From: Rhynchopus sp. YZ270_cl-10
Taxonomy: Eukaryota > Euglenozoa > Diplonemea > Diplonemida > Diplonemidae
Assembly: GCA_964035575.1 (NCBI GenBank)
Contig: OZ037858.1
Location: 1,488,001-1,552,000, forward strand
Length of the DNA: 64,000 nt
Direction: 5' to 3'
Shown: one piece after another, positions 51,501 through 52,795 of the stretch
How the letters are laid out: each line of letters opens with the position of its first letter
Numbering within the stretch: position 1 is the stretch's first letter
Translations under genes and position numbers: made by a program
Notes under the pieces: generated by a model
Database searches by the model: none
What the model saw: only the letters and a program-made list of their open reading frames with translations
Told to the model about the DNA's origin: nothing

Positions 51501-51649
51501 TTGCACAGAAGAAGTTTGAGCAGACGTGGTCGCCTGGTACGCACCCTATCGTGGACAGGATTGCAGAGCTTCGCGACTCAGTTTTGATGAACAGAAACAA
51601 GCTTTCGTCTCTTTCGCTGCGCATTGCGACTTGCGATTGCAACGAGTAG
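18542..51649 (+). CDS. Giant modular coiled-coil protein, 11,035 residues, single exon
   Basis: One uninterrupted frame of 33,108 bases; predicted mass is about 1.2 MDa. Not a recognised family. Residues about 1-690: diverged modules. About 690-2870 and 3820-4400: array A. About 7240-10780: array B. The middle (about 5050-6720) is mostly unique helical sequence with two Pro-rich linkers (about 5950-5980 and 6165-6205) and a compact alpha/beta-looking segment at 6018-6114. Modules of the first half share EPxWAxxLRxD followed by KVxxLE, TPxxL and MKxD, and an acidic helix of type AxAExxRERxALxxL. The last 260 residues are unique. No signal peptide, membrane segment or enzyme motif is seen. Composition (Glu, Gln, Ala, Leu, heptads) predicts an extended helical rod, so a cytoskeletal or flagellar scaffold is plausible by analogy. 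Repeat copies are near-identical in DNA, so recent expansion or conversion is likely. Confidence 0.85.
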   Translation: MTGTSEDYSDAVAALQTSLQWLCANTPQDTEDGGWGAVLRACEDLNRQLADLPFCSHDTDSNIPEGDAGGASGHQQQGYPEGRWSPDGKTWLPHGGGGGSGSARSAATTHPRDAQDAQGGPPRLQHVAAMCSTAALLNTLCAQSPASTKFREVAATVQAHTHLLRAAVGGDALSNASLSGDEDAQALAEVCAETAQARDALLVMQGGRDGEPLWAARLREDINATVSRLEGVAVTPAALRDTVAAMKQELVAHLQAGDVSEALRGAVSALGDRDRDVTAQLQEIAAGITQQFHYDNDAVRDAVAEAASERSNLVHLVDTAAEPAWSRTLCNDVRAQLSQIDTKSVSQQDVAKVTTSLQADLLQHMTDAERERAARLRTEIESIADGNVAAQVRNMAEDMRSHSADEDSQGLHTPHAEPHLWAANLLEDMYALVSSYDPPPQSTSPQAAQIQRYLLQQFAAPPLSAQGGQDVANGDAELASQLDVITCEVGRLRKQRTHVNDGEPQWARDFKSSFNQRMQDLNDAQKEPKEASSPAPLADQLRTLTEEIRTLNIGVALMQGEDSPGGISRERDSSARQRTTHAVTKAGDTSPSLRTEAAKVELRSSSVSTVQSPHAVSRDLDVQFTEATAEATAETARERAVLVTLQHALHDPVPEASHDPTSQHAKTSEVKPKDVLSAVEVSHTRPAQQLSPAVVPDNQTQLLAEQVGVLAGEVRDLRDEQTVGLGSDAGHVGDAVAEADRERGALEELHASLVSQPTPQSANVSSDVMTDVLKDIGDKVSRLESASMTPDAMEALVSGMKEDILAQLKAVPSAHSSEQLVSTVEKLGDGDVTVIEQLQALGEEIRGVKELVQRDLGEYPSGDTVAAAAEAAREREALEVLHQSVHERSMNDPESSEPAWAQKLRDDLTEKVSRLEASSVTPDELRKLTDEVRDVVTQQLSSASSPAVVPDNQTQLLAEQVGVLAGEVRDLRDEQTVGLGSDAGHVGDAVAEADRERGALEELHASLRSQPSSPTANVSSDVMTDVLKDIGDKVSRLESASMTPEAMEALVSGMKEDILAQLKAVPSAHSSEQLVSTVEKLGDGDVTVIEQLQALGEEIRGVKELVQRDLGEYPSGDTVAATAETAREREALEVLHQSVHERSVNDPEPSEPAWAQKLREDVNIKVSKLEESLVYPAEVRQLARGMSEERMSSPRGQFVVPPDTYESTVSHPLTDEPAWAQKLRDDLTEKVSRLQASSVTPDELRKLTDEVRDVVTQQLSSASSPAVVPDNQTQLLAEQVGVLAGEVRDLRDEQTVGLGSDAGHVGDAVAEADRERGALEELHASLRSQPSSPTANVSSDVMTDVLKDIGDKVSRLESASMTPDAMEALVSGMKEDILAQLKAVPSAHSSEQLVSTVEKLGDGDVTVIEQLQDLGEEIRGVKELVQQDYAEHSIGEAVEATAETAREREALEVLHQSVHERSVNDSEPSEPAWAQRLREDVNIKVSKLEESLVYPAEVRQLARGMREERMSSPRGQFVVPPDTYESTVSHPLTDEPAWAQKLRDDLTEKVSRLEASSVTPDELRKLTDEVRDVVTQQLSSASSPAVVPDNQTQLLAEQVGVLAGEVRDLRDEQTVGLGSDAGHVGDAVAEADRERGALEELHASLRSQPSSPVPDESTGVLADVLKDIGDKVSRLESASMTPDAMEALVSGMKAQLKAVPSAQSSEQLVSTVEVNSGEAVEATAETAREREALEVLHQSVHERSAKDPDSSEPAWAQKLRDDLTEKVSRLEACSVTPDELRKLTDEVRDVVTQQLSSASSPAVVPDNQTQLLAEQVGVLAGEVRDLRDEQTVGLGSDAGHVGDAVAEADRERGALEELHASLRSQPSSPVPPESTGVLADVLKDIGDKVSRLESASMTPDAMEALVSGMKEDILAQLKAVPSAQSSDQLVSTVEVNSGEAVEATAETAREREALEVLHQSVHERSVNDPDSSEPAWAQKLRDDLTEKVSRLEASSVTPDELRKLTDEVRDVLTQQLSSASSPAVVADNQTQLLAEQVGVLAGEVRDLRDEQTVGLGSDAGHVGDAVAEADRERGALEELHASLRSQPSSPTANVSSDVMTEAVKHIGDKVSRIEAALSPTVVENLVKREVAQAFAKAQDMPRNASYMSSDSEISLHGVHDSAEEAAREMRALAELERSHASEGPRDAKVAVPMLGPDLVAMCDVDDALGSDAGHVGDAVAEADRERGALEELHASLRSQPSSPTANVSSDVMTDVLKDIGDKVSRLESASMTPDAMEALVSGMKEDILAQLKAVPSAHSSEQLVSTVEVNSGEAIEATAETAREREALEVLHQSVHERSVNDPESSEPAWAQNLREDMTEKVSRLEASSVTPDELRKLTDEVRDVVTQQLSSASSPAVVPDNQTQLLAEQVGVLAGEVRDLRDEQTVGLGSDAGHVGDAVAEADRERGALEELHASLRSQPSSPTAHVSSDVMTDVLKDIGDKVSRLESASMTPDAMEALVSGMKEDILAQLKAVPSAHSSEQLVSTVEKLGDGDVTVIEQLQALGEEIRGVKELVQRDLGEYPSGDTVAAAAEAAREREALEVLHQSVHERSMNDPESSEPAWAQKLRDDLTEKVSRLEASSVTPDELRKLTDEVRDVVTQQLSSASSPAVVPDNQTQLLAEQVGVLAGEVRDLRDEQTVGLGSDAGHVGDAVAEADRERGALEELHASLRSQPSSPTANVSSDVMTDVLKDIGDKVSRLESASMTPDAMEALVSGMKEDILAQLKAVPSAHSSEQLVSTVEKLGDGDVTVIEQLQALGEEIRGVKELVQRDLGEYPSGDTVAATTETAREREALEVLHQSVASREPEPQTETRSNEPAATQRELVSALGQDSVGKDTIEQIKADVLKELKQELRAETRASEVDTSAEPAWARPLFESISVKVESAARSSSVAKEELLKQVVATEGHGPADDVVEGTPDDSVVTAEQEAASERRALAELQESLGNFGNLETGFAGQLMHMAEEIRVLQAAQGSTSGVREEQAPEAPATDVSLKAVLDEINAKVSRLEGNSVTPSALRETVVEIKRDLLSREDDVHVDESESTLQTSRVGEAVAEAARERDALLALKHSAEEGKRLADDVPVHTEHEWVRGLCDEIGQRLFDMQRVVKDAERRQEKLSEEIEAAMLRQDGTAKSDVVREPLWAANLREDVNRKLNEVDGGVLKVVDDLKADFRRTVGDKDASEIGELRQLIKGLDNRSAVLQLQQISDQLSAPRIAEEDDNVIAAHDETERERESLQLLTDTVDAAVEQEVLDLQSSETEAREAMENLQHMSGSAPSTSTGRGVQKELGTLVADVKAELLGAIKEAAQGNADEHVSALLHVIAQDIQCLKQERESVSSETLHDSLVDHARDEATQAREELQVLSTSLVRPEDEDVPPRELARDQSSKFIEAARSVDVDASARTSAALFQKLDNVASEIKEGLQEHLESGDMKALVNRLQMNEAIVEQLRVLSDDVRDLKQQAGDNAPRSPTLSHEGHLAAQDEVANERKELERLSFAISAVSPMTPEEPAWALQIRESLDTKMQAFTSMVQSLLPHNGAESLAELSSSAGDVLSPESVPACAPHDDDSSHTDSPLRELHSALAEVQHEQQELQSLTQHHDGMTTAEPAWAARLREEVDAKLLQISTTPEEQTDRLTETMKQFAKDLRSDMMQNMHIAPQDASDASVTQQLQSLAAEIREMRQQNASIPQSVSEPPIRQMSTPEAEHSVEQAARAETAPIQEPEWARSLKNDITNRVQALESTLETRVTHTPVETQLLQQIQALTDEVRELKQDRVTSLGSDAGHVGDAVAEADRERGALEELHASLVSQPTPQSANVSSDVLADVLKDIGDKVSRLESASMTPDAMEALVSGMKEDILAQLKAVPSAHSSEQLVSTVEVNSGEAIEATAETAREREALEVLHQSVHERSVNDPESSEPAWAQKLRDDLTEKVSRLEASSVTPDELRKLTDEVRDVVTQQLSSASSPAVVPDNQTQLLAEQVGVLAGEVRDLRDEQTVGLGSDAGHVGDAVAEADRERGALEELHASLTSQPSSVPPESTDVLKDIGDKVTRLESASMTPDAMEALVSGMKEDILAQLKAVPSAQSSDQLVSTVEVNSGEAIEATAETAREREALEVLHQSVHERSVNDPESSEPAWAQKLRDDLTEKVSRLEASSVTPDELRKLTDEVRDVVTQQLSSASSPAVVPDNQTQLLAEQVGVLAGEVRDLRDEQTVGLGSDAGHVGDAVAEADRERGALEELHASLVSQPTPQSANVSSDVMTDVLKDIGDKVSRLESASMTPDAMEALVSGMKEDILAQLKAVPSAQSSDQLVSKVEVNSGEAIEATAETAREREALEVLHQSVSSRKHESNSEHQSSTEEPDWAKRLREQVSALGQDSVGKDTIEQIKADVLKELKQELRAETRASEVDTSAEPAWARPLFESISAKVESAARSSSVAKEELLKQVVATEGHGPADDVVEGTPDDSVVTAEQEAASERRALAELQESLGNFGNLETGFAGQLMHMAEEIRVLQAAQGSTSGVREEQAPEAPATDVSLKAVLDEINAKVSRLEGNSVTPSALRETVAEIKRDLLSREDDVHVDESESTLQTSRVGEAVAEAARVEPMVSRPSDRDTLPSSDLKESLMDAAREALQEELLRNVNTLVSANDAVDAASLRDVCEETAKERLELSMLNARASTHSEGNLADLHTKVDVLLHQTSKECLEQQMDDFVNEVCGSLHTSVQQLNSSAGGDTQQVKTAIATDLRNLAEAMARVERSARDAPYTHDEVLSRLSTLTGDVVEDVMEGVHDVPEFDTLRERNAFDVESVAAALEGTQPARQLELERRLVALVQESMQSGFEEIALKLHSDVDEELRCAQQETEAARRALADMNSVELDTMVSDLKQTTLQKMHNEAVLPAHTSAFSSYNQLCQEPSETDDTKFADAIASLRETIGAQLLAHEPLDAEALKEDLLRHCTALQTDAMKNIKHRIESLENSRLTEQLQSLSGRLAATTAAPAGRADSVSWTPNTDTPSLTPYTEGRPSLRPILSALGSERQREPGWASQLREDMNGLVLKAAENAAVPSPEEKTGRDSVADRELFSAVAEAEAEAARELEELEQLRQLNIPLLPHDHGIAAVVEREIELAKECTDDTTDSGTPLPKVQDDKPDTCEKKSPPTEDRPSSLGRLLLLSPVSEGRPVDDDAHRRASEVGFSSRSAALSALDAKMELRHTKATADGGLNPRSSRGQADIALIPRESSTFGDVSPLHQELLSPVIEDHETVTSDGPSDLIEEYAQRLLEQADALREESRAGTCHERISERIGVHLEALESMLAGTHAMMRRATRSCRTACDSLLRAEPPACEDLALQHVVSLLSRDLPLLCLVDGQILANHNLAKEDSTTEHGRKVLLGCNEALQNALPCSTNLLLCLLGESVRCHVERLKCQVSDTRKQLQAFGEALDLPKDKLIRSNMFRSAFFSVSSSLNGLASIDSPVVPAVRNIRRTTLALCRRDTSDGIDSAVAQLATVLDSDHHIPLCATRNLRSAKRLLEDVQCSTPECVKGLLMELTLLHSSLAPWREGCDIESDHDAIGAVVKKLQACKGTLRQLCAGLCDQIRSFPTQRAEKVLLGHFEIPRRYQFVLEAHRRMQDSALLLQSLRVNVEAPNVRCVLSKLAYDSSALHREATQGGLTDRRVANDLGEHADAVESLQHSARDTTLAEVVDALEDTRDSLGELLALSGLPPHLQEGIAQHYASMTDDTNRLRLLAQRARAATLKGVELPEGVTAEVTTYLRCLDYAMTQDSMTQMIPLAKQVAECEREVGKALSLPECKGAVKPLLEEHRSTLRALRDLDETVQDVTFVYRQETQPLMESTVLSLSARSATTSMRGRSDSPVGMIKKVSFESYSPPRFEPAPHDDVADTALIEPRIEEADSAPASAPSPVPTTSPPPAVPSPTPVPAVQEVVLSDFGNSQKSSKGDVHSALCSYDDDDDASEGMNMTIPLTSRPRFVTLPHGVTWQFYQGLTELQKQRLQKAVAADISVALTKPCGVSVRDVFPGSVIFSLHIDDDDAGAECDDLITSGRLALPLTDHLLREFGWNGGEGDGEGNSDGDSESSSLARAQMDLEEAQRENAMSITELASLELESARRMAATQEQQQQQHTAPPAHPTPPPVQIPHVQTPATPTDQVAPVRLFAQTTSLVTPQEAVRAEASAGVADRSVPASSVDTEEVLVKADTTLLSVASATCSASSSSSSLWGTPPPAVSPEGYDDNELVRNDSLTQLQRLADASSSDAKASPASAPFFCMVSPPGGDDAGDLSEQIGELKKLIKNIHTEKPVQRQPDTPELVQVAPEPDSEVIEVVAMLAEQQMRVADLLDKNKDLPGALKSQLHHHQVELQKILTTPSFAPASSDAIPQDVQHMIGAYRSIAGHVAHCSEGETPLTEEQLKEQLARQLECLGGMLTLPGLPAGVYRELGKQIQEIAEFEPGDDMHERVVRLTREHDDRLASLEQGDMMRTLKLRPSELNQLSSIRRLAEEELNTPFALPSTSPVNSSLTPRQAWEDLRTRGLTKTRSTPLLLQSQTPSLQNLSVQYAPPHTDEMSGGLMKSVTSVSTGHETSEPAPEVAMKLLELEQQQSQIMDMLSSRTRQREDLAPRKDDSVSEGEQADMLYLTQERDEAIIELEMLKRLSESVTQREAGAVPESEPLWATKLRSDIQVMQSLPSSSSLDEPEWAKKLREDLTQHMSSLEGVLETTTLASTVAMSVKDDGSFFELTPLEETLPPSRVDRSDPAVRMVQKIMSKLDSLPREIQQQLIADIKQPGPQTKEEASAALREVVSKIQHPAQHTQSTVEAPESEEDNSDLDEAKSEMRRELEELTRLSEVSSVAPTPAGARRAARSGHTPHWVADILKAVRDISQPQVARMGYELEALESAVHTQQQVIAQMQAQMKPSQLEEPSVQHRAAAPQPMPATDSAVDDAETEAVQAEEPQASVEPLASGVVPEPNVEQHDKTPELLAQESTGEQPSSLANTSVHLVPDVLPTASHPQHALTQLKEEIVRDLRASVSPPSRFYDHDTNTPRRDASTDSAIAELRREQDALAHMYSSRHGPQQPVHDYDAQLDIILRAQQPLLDVLQKQNSSPQRQEVNQSPTAEPQASPPARQDADTATEVPSWASQLLTTINDKINRLESTAITPAQLDSRLSNLASQVLQPTHSDPMLHLQSSFTSSQARYAIAESQEELRNLNTMSQLQPHSDMESLFQSQQAVLEQLQQQQEDKQSSSPSDEKNAELLSALKAQQEMIAKMQQSQSVPATIEVSEDQVTAQVDLGGSESDVLQIPVEGVHAPSELEALFQSQQAMLEELQQKQADEAAPSAAPDKNAELLSALKTQQEMIAKMQQSQSVAQPESIIAPEVVVVPKEQTAAEVELNRAESGGDLAAQFKAQQALLEELAGRQAQETGQSKDLAAAVDVQRSLIAEMKDVSGTTLQEGSTSVAQERVAEAESGGDVGEVFTAQQALLEELASPVAADETENSALAAAVRAQQDMIAKLRESTTHVADPSVEPVDSKDTPSELEALFQSQQAMLEQLQQKQQEEDKQASSPSDDKNAGLLSALKAQQEMIAKMQQSQSVVSPASTEPAVVPEKQTAAEVDLNRAESGGDLAAQFKAQQALLEELAGRQAQETGQSKDLAAAVDVQRSLIAEMKDVSGTTLQEGSTSVAQERVAEAESGGDVGEVFTAQQALLEELASPVAADETENSALAAAVRAQQDMIAKLRESTTHVADPSVEPVESKDTPSELEALFQSQQAMLEQLQQKQQQKEKQPSSSSDDKSAELLSALKAQQEMIAKMQQSQSVSQRETTADIAAVPEDENESGNDLELRVAEVSSPIEPVPPSQAPDTLQISSVPLPEQHTARHVEEEDSASDVLQVSGVVAGVEGTASEQGTSALQSLFQSQQAMLEQLHENRRDKEVASSQHDESKNAELLSALKAQQEMIAKLQQSQSVVSPESTEPAVVPEKQTAAEVELNRAESGGDLAAQFKAQQALLEELAGRQAQETGQSKDLAAAVDVQRSLIEEMKDVSGTTLQEGSTSVEQERVAEAESGGDVGEVFTAQQALLEELASPVAAAETENSALAAAVRAQQDMIAKLRESTTHVADPSVETVESKDAPSELEALFQSQQAMLEQLQQKQQEEDKQASSPSDDKNAELLSALKAPQEMIAKMQQSQSVVSPASTEPVVVPKEQTAAEVELNRAESGGDLAAQFKAQQALLEELAGRQAQETGQSKYLAAAVDVQRSLIAEMKDVSGTTLQEGSISVAQERVAEAESGGDVGEVFTAQQALLEELASPVAADETENSALAAAVRAQQDMIAKLRESTTHVADPSVEPVESKDAPSELEALFQSQQAMLEQLQQKQQQLGKRAPSSSDESITSSFTSSQARYAIAESQEELRNLNTMSQLQPHSDMESLFQSQQAMLEQLQKQQEDKQASSPSDDKNAELLSALKAQQEMIAKMQQSQSAPVPVEVSEDQVTTQVDLGGSESDVLQVRGVEGVHAPSELETLFQSQQAMLEELQQQKENKEGTFAGQDKNADLLSALKAQQQMIAKMQQSQSASQRETTAVIAAVPEEENASGKDLEMRTAEVSRSIEPVPLTTQLLPPQDTQSPVKESKNAELLSALKAQQKAIMLMHSESAAPVTVPQRQAAPQLSQADNLQPSGMDTGVDTTESDQATFELEALFQSQQAMLEELQQKQADEAAPSAAPDKNAELLSALKTQQEMIAKMQQSQSVAEPESIIAPEVVVVPKEQTAAEVDLNRAESGGDLAAQFKAQQALLEELAGRQAQETGQSKDLAAAVDVQRSLIAEMKDVSGTTLQEGSTSVAQERVAEAESGGDVGEVFTAQQALLEELASPVAADETENSALAAAVRAQQDMIATLRERRAVTQSAVEPTAHNVATSELEAVFQSQQAMLEQLQQNQQQEDKQASSSSDDKNAELLSALKAQQEMIAKLQTQSQSVASIEQTVPHVELAASGSVSGVVAGVEDTAPEEATSELEALFQSQQAMLEQLQQKQTDEAAPSAAPDKNAELLSALKAQQEMIAKLQQSQSVVSPESTEPAVVPEKQTAAEVELNRAESGGDLAAQFKAQQALLEELAGRQAQETGQSKYLAAAVDVQRSLIAEMKDVSGTTLQEGSTSVAQERVAEAESGGDVGEVFTAQQALLEELASPVAAAETENSALAAAVRAQQDMIAKLRESTTHVADPSVEPVESKDAPSELEALFQSQQAMLEQLQNQQEEEKQASSSSDDKNAELLSALKAQQEMIAKLQTQSQSVASIEQTVPHVELAASGSVSGVVAGVEDTAPEEATSELEALFQSQQAMLEQLQQKQTDEAAPSAAPDKNAELLSALKAQQEMIAKLQQSQSVVSPESTEPAVVPEKQTAAEVELNRAESGGDLAAQFKAQQALLEELAGRQAQETGQSKYLAAAVDVQRSLIAEMKDVSGTTLQEGSTSVAQERVAEAESGGDVGEVFTAQQALLEELASPVAAAETENSALAAAVRAQQDMIAKLRESTTHVADPSVEPVESKDAPSELEALFQSQQAMLEQLQNQQEEEKQASSSSDDKNAELLSALKAQQEMIAKMQQSQSVVSPASTEPAVVPDPKVQTAAEVDLNRAESGGDLAAQFKAQQALLEELAGRQAQETGQSKDLAAAVDVQRSLIAEMKDVSGTTLQEGSTSVAQERVAEAESGGDVGEVFTAQQALLEELASPVAAAETENSALAAAVRAQQDMIAKLRESTTHVADPSVEPVESKDAPSELEALFQSQQAMLEQLQNQQQQEDKQPSSSSDDKNAELLSALKAQQEMIAKMQQSQSVTARTSTSVSDDATPVGVECVATDVPEVSTDEVLVKDHCAADESALRLKQMVEQLSLIETCERRGCELGPLSESARCLLLDDVIELQDSFMCFRDAGNEGDSSFERDLLAAGQRLGFYKSPTQERTETVPESVESLEYRLAHSLDSVLAKVSQTMKEDGDAEAKEDVSEIAPQELTMPCIANEAVLDPEESDVRDEDDHVPRNVPMAVSSPSSPQSTYSATATTVLESFAVQQSLVNELQETLVESAASAPSARRQRLVHALKEQLHLLETLQVQDPAVEQMAEQSHHPEEHVDDLLDICQILTAQQDAIDKLQTAQSFPMAEDRSHPDMSVVPENVLEVLRSQQDVIHSLQAQVSQLVSSPPRHSDMESLFQSQQAMLEQLQQQQEDKQETSSEHDKNAELLSALKTQQEMIAKMQQSQSVVSPESTEPVVVPKEQTAAEVELNRAESGGDLAAQFKAQQALLEELAGRQAQETGQSKDLAAAVDVQRSLIAEMKDVSGTTLQEGSTSVAQERVAEAESGGDVGEVFTAQQALLEELASPVAADETENSALAAAVRAQQDMIAKLRESTTHVADPSVEPVDSKDAPSELEALFQSQQAMLEQLQNQQEEEKQASSPSDDKNAELLSALKTQQEMIAKMQQSQSVVSPESTEPAVVPEKQTAAEVELNRAESGGDLAAQFKAQQALLEELAGRQAQETGQSKDLAAAVDVQRSLIEEMKDVSGTTLQEGSISVAQERVAEAESGGDVGEVFTAQQALLEELASPVAADETENSALAAAVRAQQDMIAKLRESTTHVADPSVEPVESKDAPSELEALFQSQQAMLEQLQQNQQQEDKQASSSSDDKNAELLSALKAQQEMIAKLQQSQSVVSPESTEPVVVPEEQTAAEVDCVSTEPSSTVNKLVVVEGDLVASSHTLVGEISTAQQSENQRSEDSALDECEYNTALPRECATQSAVPVESAPVVAPEESVATGDVDRHVSGEAKLDHAAEKLGEPAALYSSTAASMQVAARTDAPAKPLATDLLTEADLIQCLKRPGEGPAVFSEAVAIPERMSLQRTTDFLASMKEKYMAKSPVYDDGEFVVHVTEEEVQAVQQDVAHTRVAAGDFAQKKFEQTWSPGTHPIVDRIAELRDSVLMNRNKLSSLSLRIATCDCNE
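20621..27076 (+). repeat. Array A of the giant gene: variable-length tandem units (about 650-1120 bp)
   Basis: The block starting GTTGTGCCTGACAACC recurs at 20621, 21383, 22340, 23297, 23948, 24611 (one base change), 25733 and 26495, with spacings of 762, 957, 957, 651, 663, 1122 and 762. The 957 units are the 762 unit plus a 195-base cassette (65 residues, including KLEESLVYPAEVRQLARGM). All length changes are multiples of three. Copies differ by only a few bases. An additional partial copy starts near 25162. Confidence 0.93.
27139..27832 (+). repeat. Segmental duplication, copy 1 (about 694 bp) within the giant gene
   Basis: Matches 31768-32461 with about two differences by eye (for example ATCAGTGTG versus ATCAGTGCG). 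It encodes a segment beginning VSALGQDSVGKDTIEQIK. Flanks differ on both sides. Confidence 0.9.
29995..31690 (+). repeat. Array A, second locus (three further blocks)
   Basis: Blocks with GSDAGHVGDAVAEADRERG recur at 29995, 30643 and 31291, with the GTTGTGCCTGACAACC anchor at 30563 and 31211. Units are about 648 bases. Together with the first locus this makes 12 copies of that peptide. Confidence 0.92.
31768..32461 (+). repeat. Segmental duplication, copy 2 (about 694 bp) within the giant gene
   Basis: Second copy of 27139-27832, offset 4629 bases. In both places it follows an array A block, so the duplication probably travelled together with array A units. Confidence 0.9.
40256..40385 (+). 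repeat. Dispersed duplicate within giant gene, copy 1
   Basis: The segment coding SSFTSSQARYAIAESQEELR and the following TMSQLQPHSDMESLFQSQQ recurs at 43870-43999, offset 3614 bases, nearly unchanged. Confidence 0.85.
43870..43999 (+). repeat. Dispersed duplicate within giant gene, copy 2
   Basis: Second copy of 40256-40385, inserted between array B units, showing that units were shuffled and not only tandemly copied. Confidence 0.85.
45520..47409 (+). repeat. 945-bp perfect tandem duplication inside array B
   Basis: 45520-46464 and 46465-47409 appear identical at every base I compared, including silent sites, whereas other array B units differ by several per cent. It is either a very recent duplication or an assembly artefact. 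Confidence 0.85.
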
Positions 51650-52259
51650 CACGGCGTGTGTCGTGATAGAAATTACCCCTACCCCAGTAGCCCAGTTGCC
51701 CCAGTGTAACGGCATTTGTCCGTATCCCAGTATGGGGTCTGTTATTGCGGCTTTCGCTGCCACAAACAAATATACAAAACACTTTTGTGTTGAGATTTTT
51801 TGGCTTTTGACACGTTGTGTTATTCTCTCAGGACGTGTCTTCTCTCCGTTCTGTGGTAACGAATGAGTGTTTTCCTCCTTTTTTTTCGTCATTTTAACAA
51901 AACGTTCCTGTTTACGTAACACACCATCTGTACGGAGCACCTCTTGCAAAGTGTAGATTTGATAGAAATGTTATACGTGCAATTCCACTGATGAAATGCG
52001 TTCCGAGCCCCCGCAACTTCTTTCATTCGTTAGAACACGACTTTTCCTCGTTTCCCTTTCTTTTCGAGGTGACTGAGCACTTGTATGAAGCTTTGGTTCA
52101 TCTCAAAACCTTTTTCTCTTTATTTTTTTTGTGTTATTCAGTCGAACAAGACTGCCGACGAGAGACGTGTATTCGTACTGTGTTGCAAGGCGTGTGCGCA
52201 TGGCCATGCGTCTTTACTATTCAAACTTTTTCTTACAACTTTCTTTTTGGAATATATTT

Positions 52260-52304
52260 GTGCCTACGTCCGCCGGTGTACGGTGAAGCCTTTGCACTTT
52301 CAAC
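52260..52304 (+). repeat. Dispersed intergenic motif, copy 2
   Basis: This 45-base stretch (contains CGTCCGCCG, ACGGTGA, TTTGCACTTTCA) matches 59950-59994 at about 37 of 45 positions. Both are followed by pyrimidine or T runs. Confidence 0.6.
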
Positions 52305-52716
52305 CCCCCCCCTTTTTTTTTTGCGCGGTGTTTAGCACCGGCACCTGACAATAGGCACGACCTGTTGTGAACAAACTAACATTAAGGTATAAGGCATCTC
52401 AATTGTATTAGAGTACGGGAACGGTATTAGGTAACAACACGAAGCATTTGCGTTTCGAAGCAACGAAGCGGAGAACGTGGGGGTGTGTGTGGGGTGGGAG
52501 GGAGATGGGGGGTAACGCAGGCATATCAAACGCTTGACAACAGAATTATTGTTAGATCAAAAAAAAAAAAATTTAGTCACTGTTCTCAATGCTCTCTTTT
52601 GCTGAATAGAAAGTATTTTGAATTTGTTCAAAAAAGGATGAATTTTTAGAAAGGCCCCCGCGGCAAAAAAAGAAAAGAGCAAAATCCCCCTAATTCTCCC
52701 ATTCAAATACGACAAC

Positions 52717-52771
52717 TCCTCTCCCTCCCTCTCCCTCCCTCTCCCTCCCTTCCATCAATCACAACCTGCAG
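52717..52771 (+). promoter_or_regulatory. (CCTCCCTC)n pyrimidine repeat and CAG: candidate splice acceptor
   Basis: A pure C/T repeat of about 33 bases is followed by AACCTGCAG ending at 52771, 24 bases before the next ATG. This is the same arrangement as before several other genes here. Confidence 0.4.
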
Positions 52772-52795
52772 AATACAAAAAAAAAAAAACCCCAA

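Larger units (their letters stand above)
51650..52795. other. Spacer after the giant gene
   Basis: About 1.15 kb. It has a dispersed motif at 52260-52304, a short hairpin (CGGTG/CACCG around 52325-52339), A and T runs, and a CCTCCCTC-type pyrimidine repeat at the end. Frames up to 114 codons are Phe/Leu/Cys-rich and look non-coding. Confidence 0.6.

Noticed and set aside
20500-51600. Dozens of long minus-strand frames across the giant gene (up to about 540 codons)
   Set aside because: They mirror the biased codons of the plus-strand gene and repeat with its arrays; shadows, not genes.
51660-51690. AATTACCCCTAC string resembling the end of the LINE 3' UTR
   Set aside because: Only about 12 bases match and the sequence then diverges; chance is sufficient.
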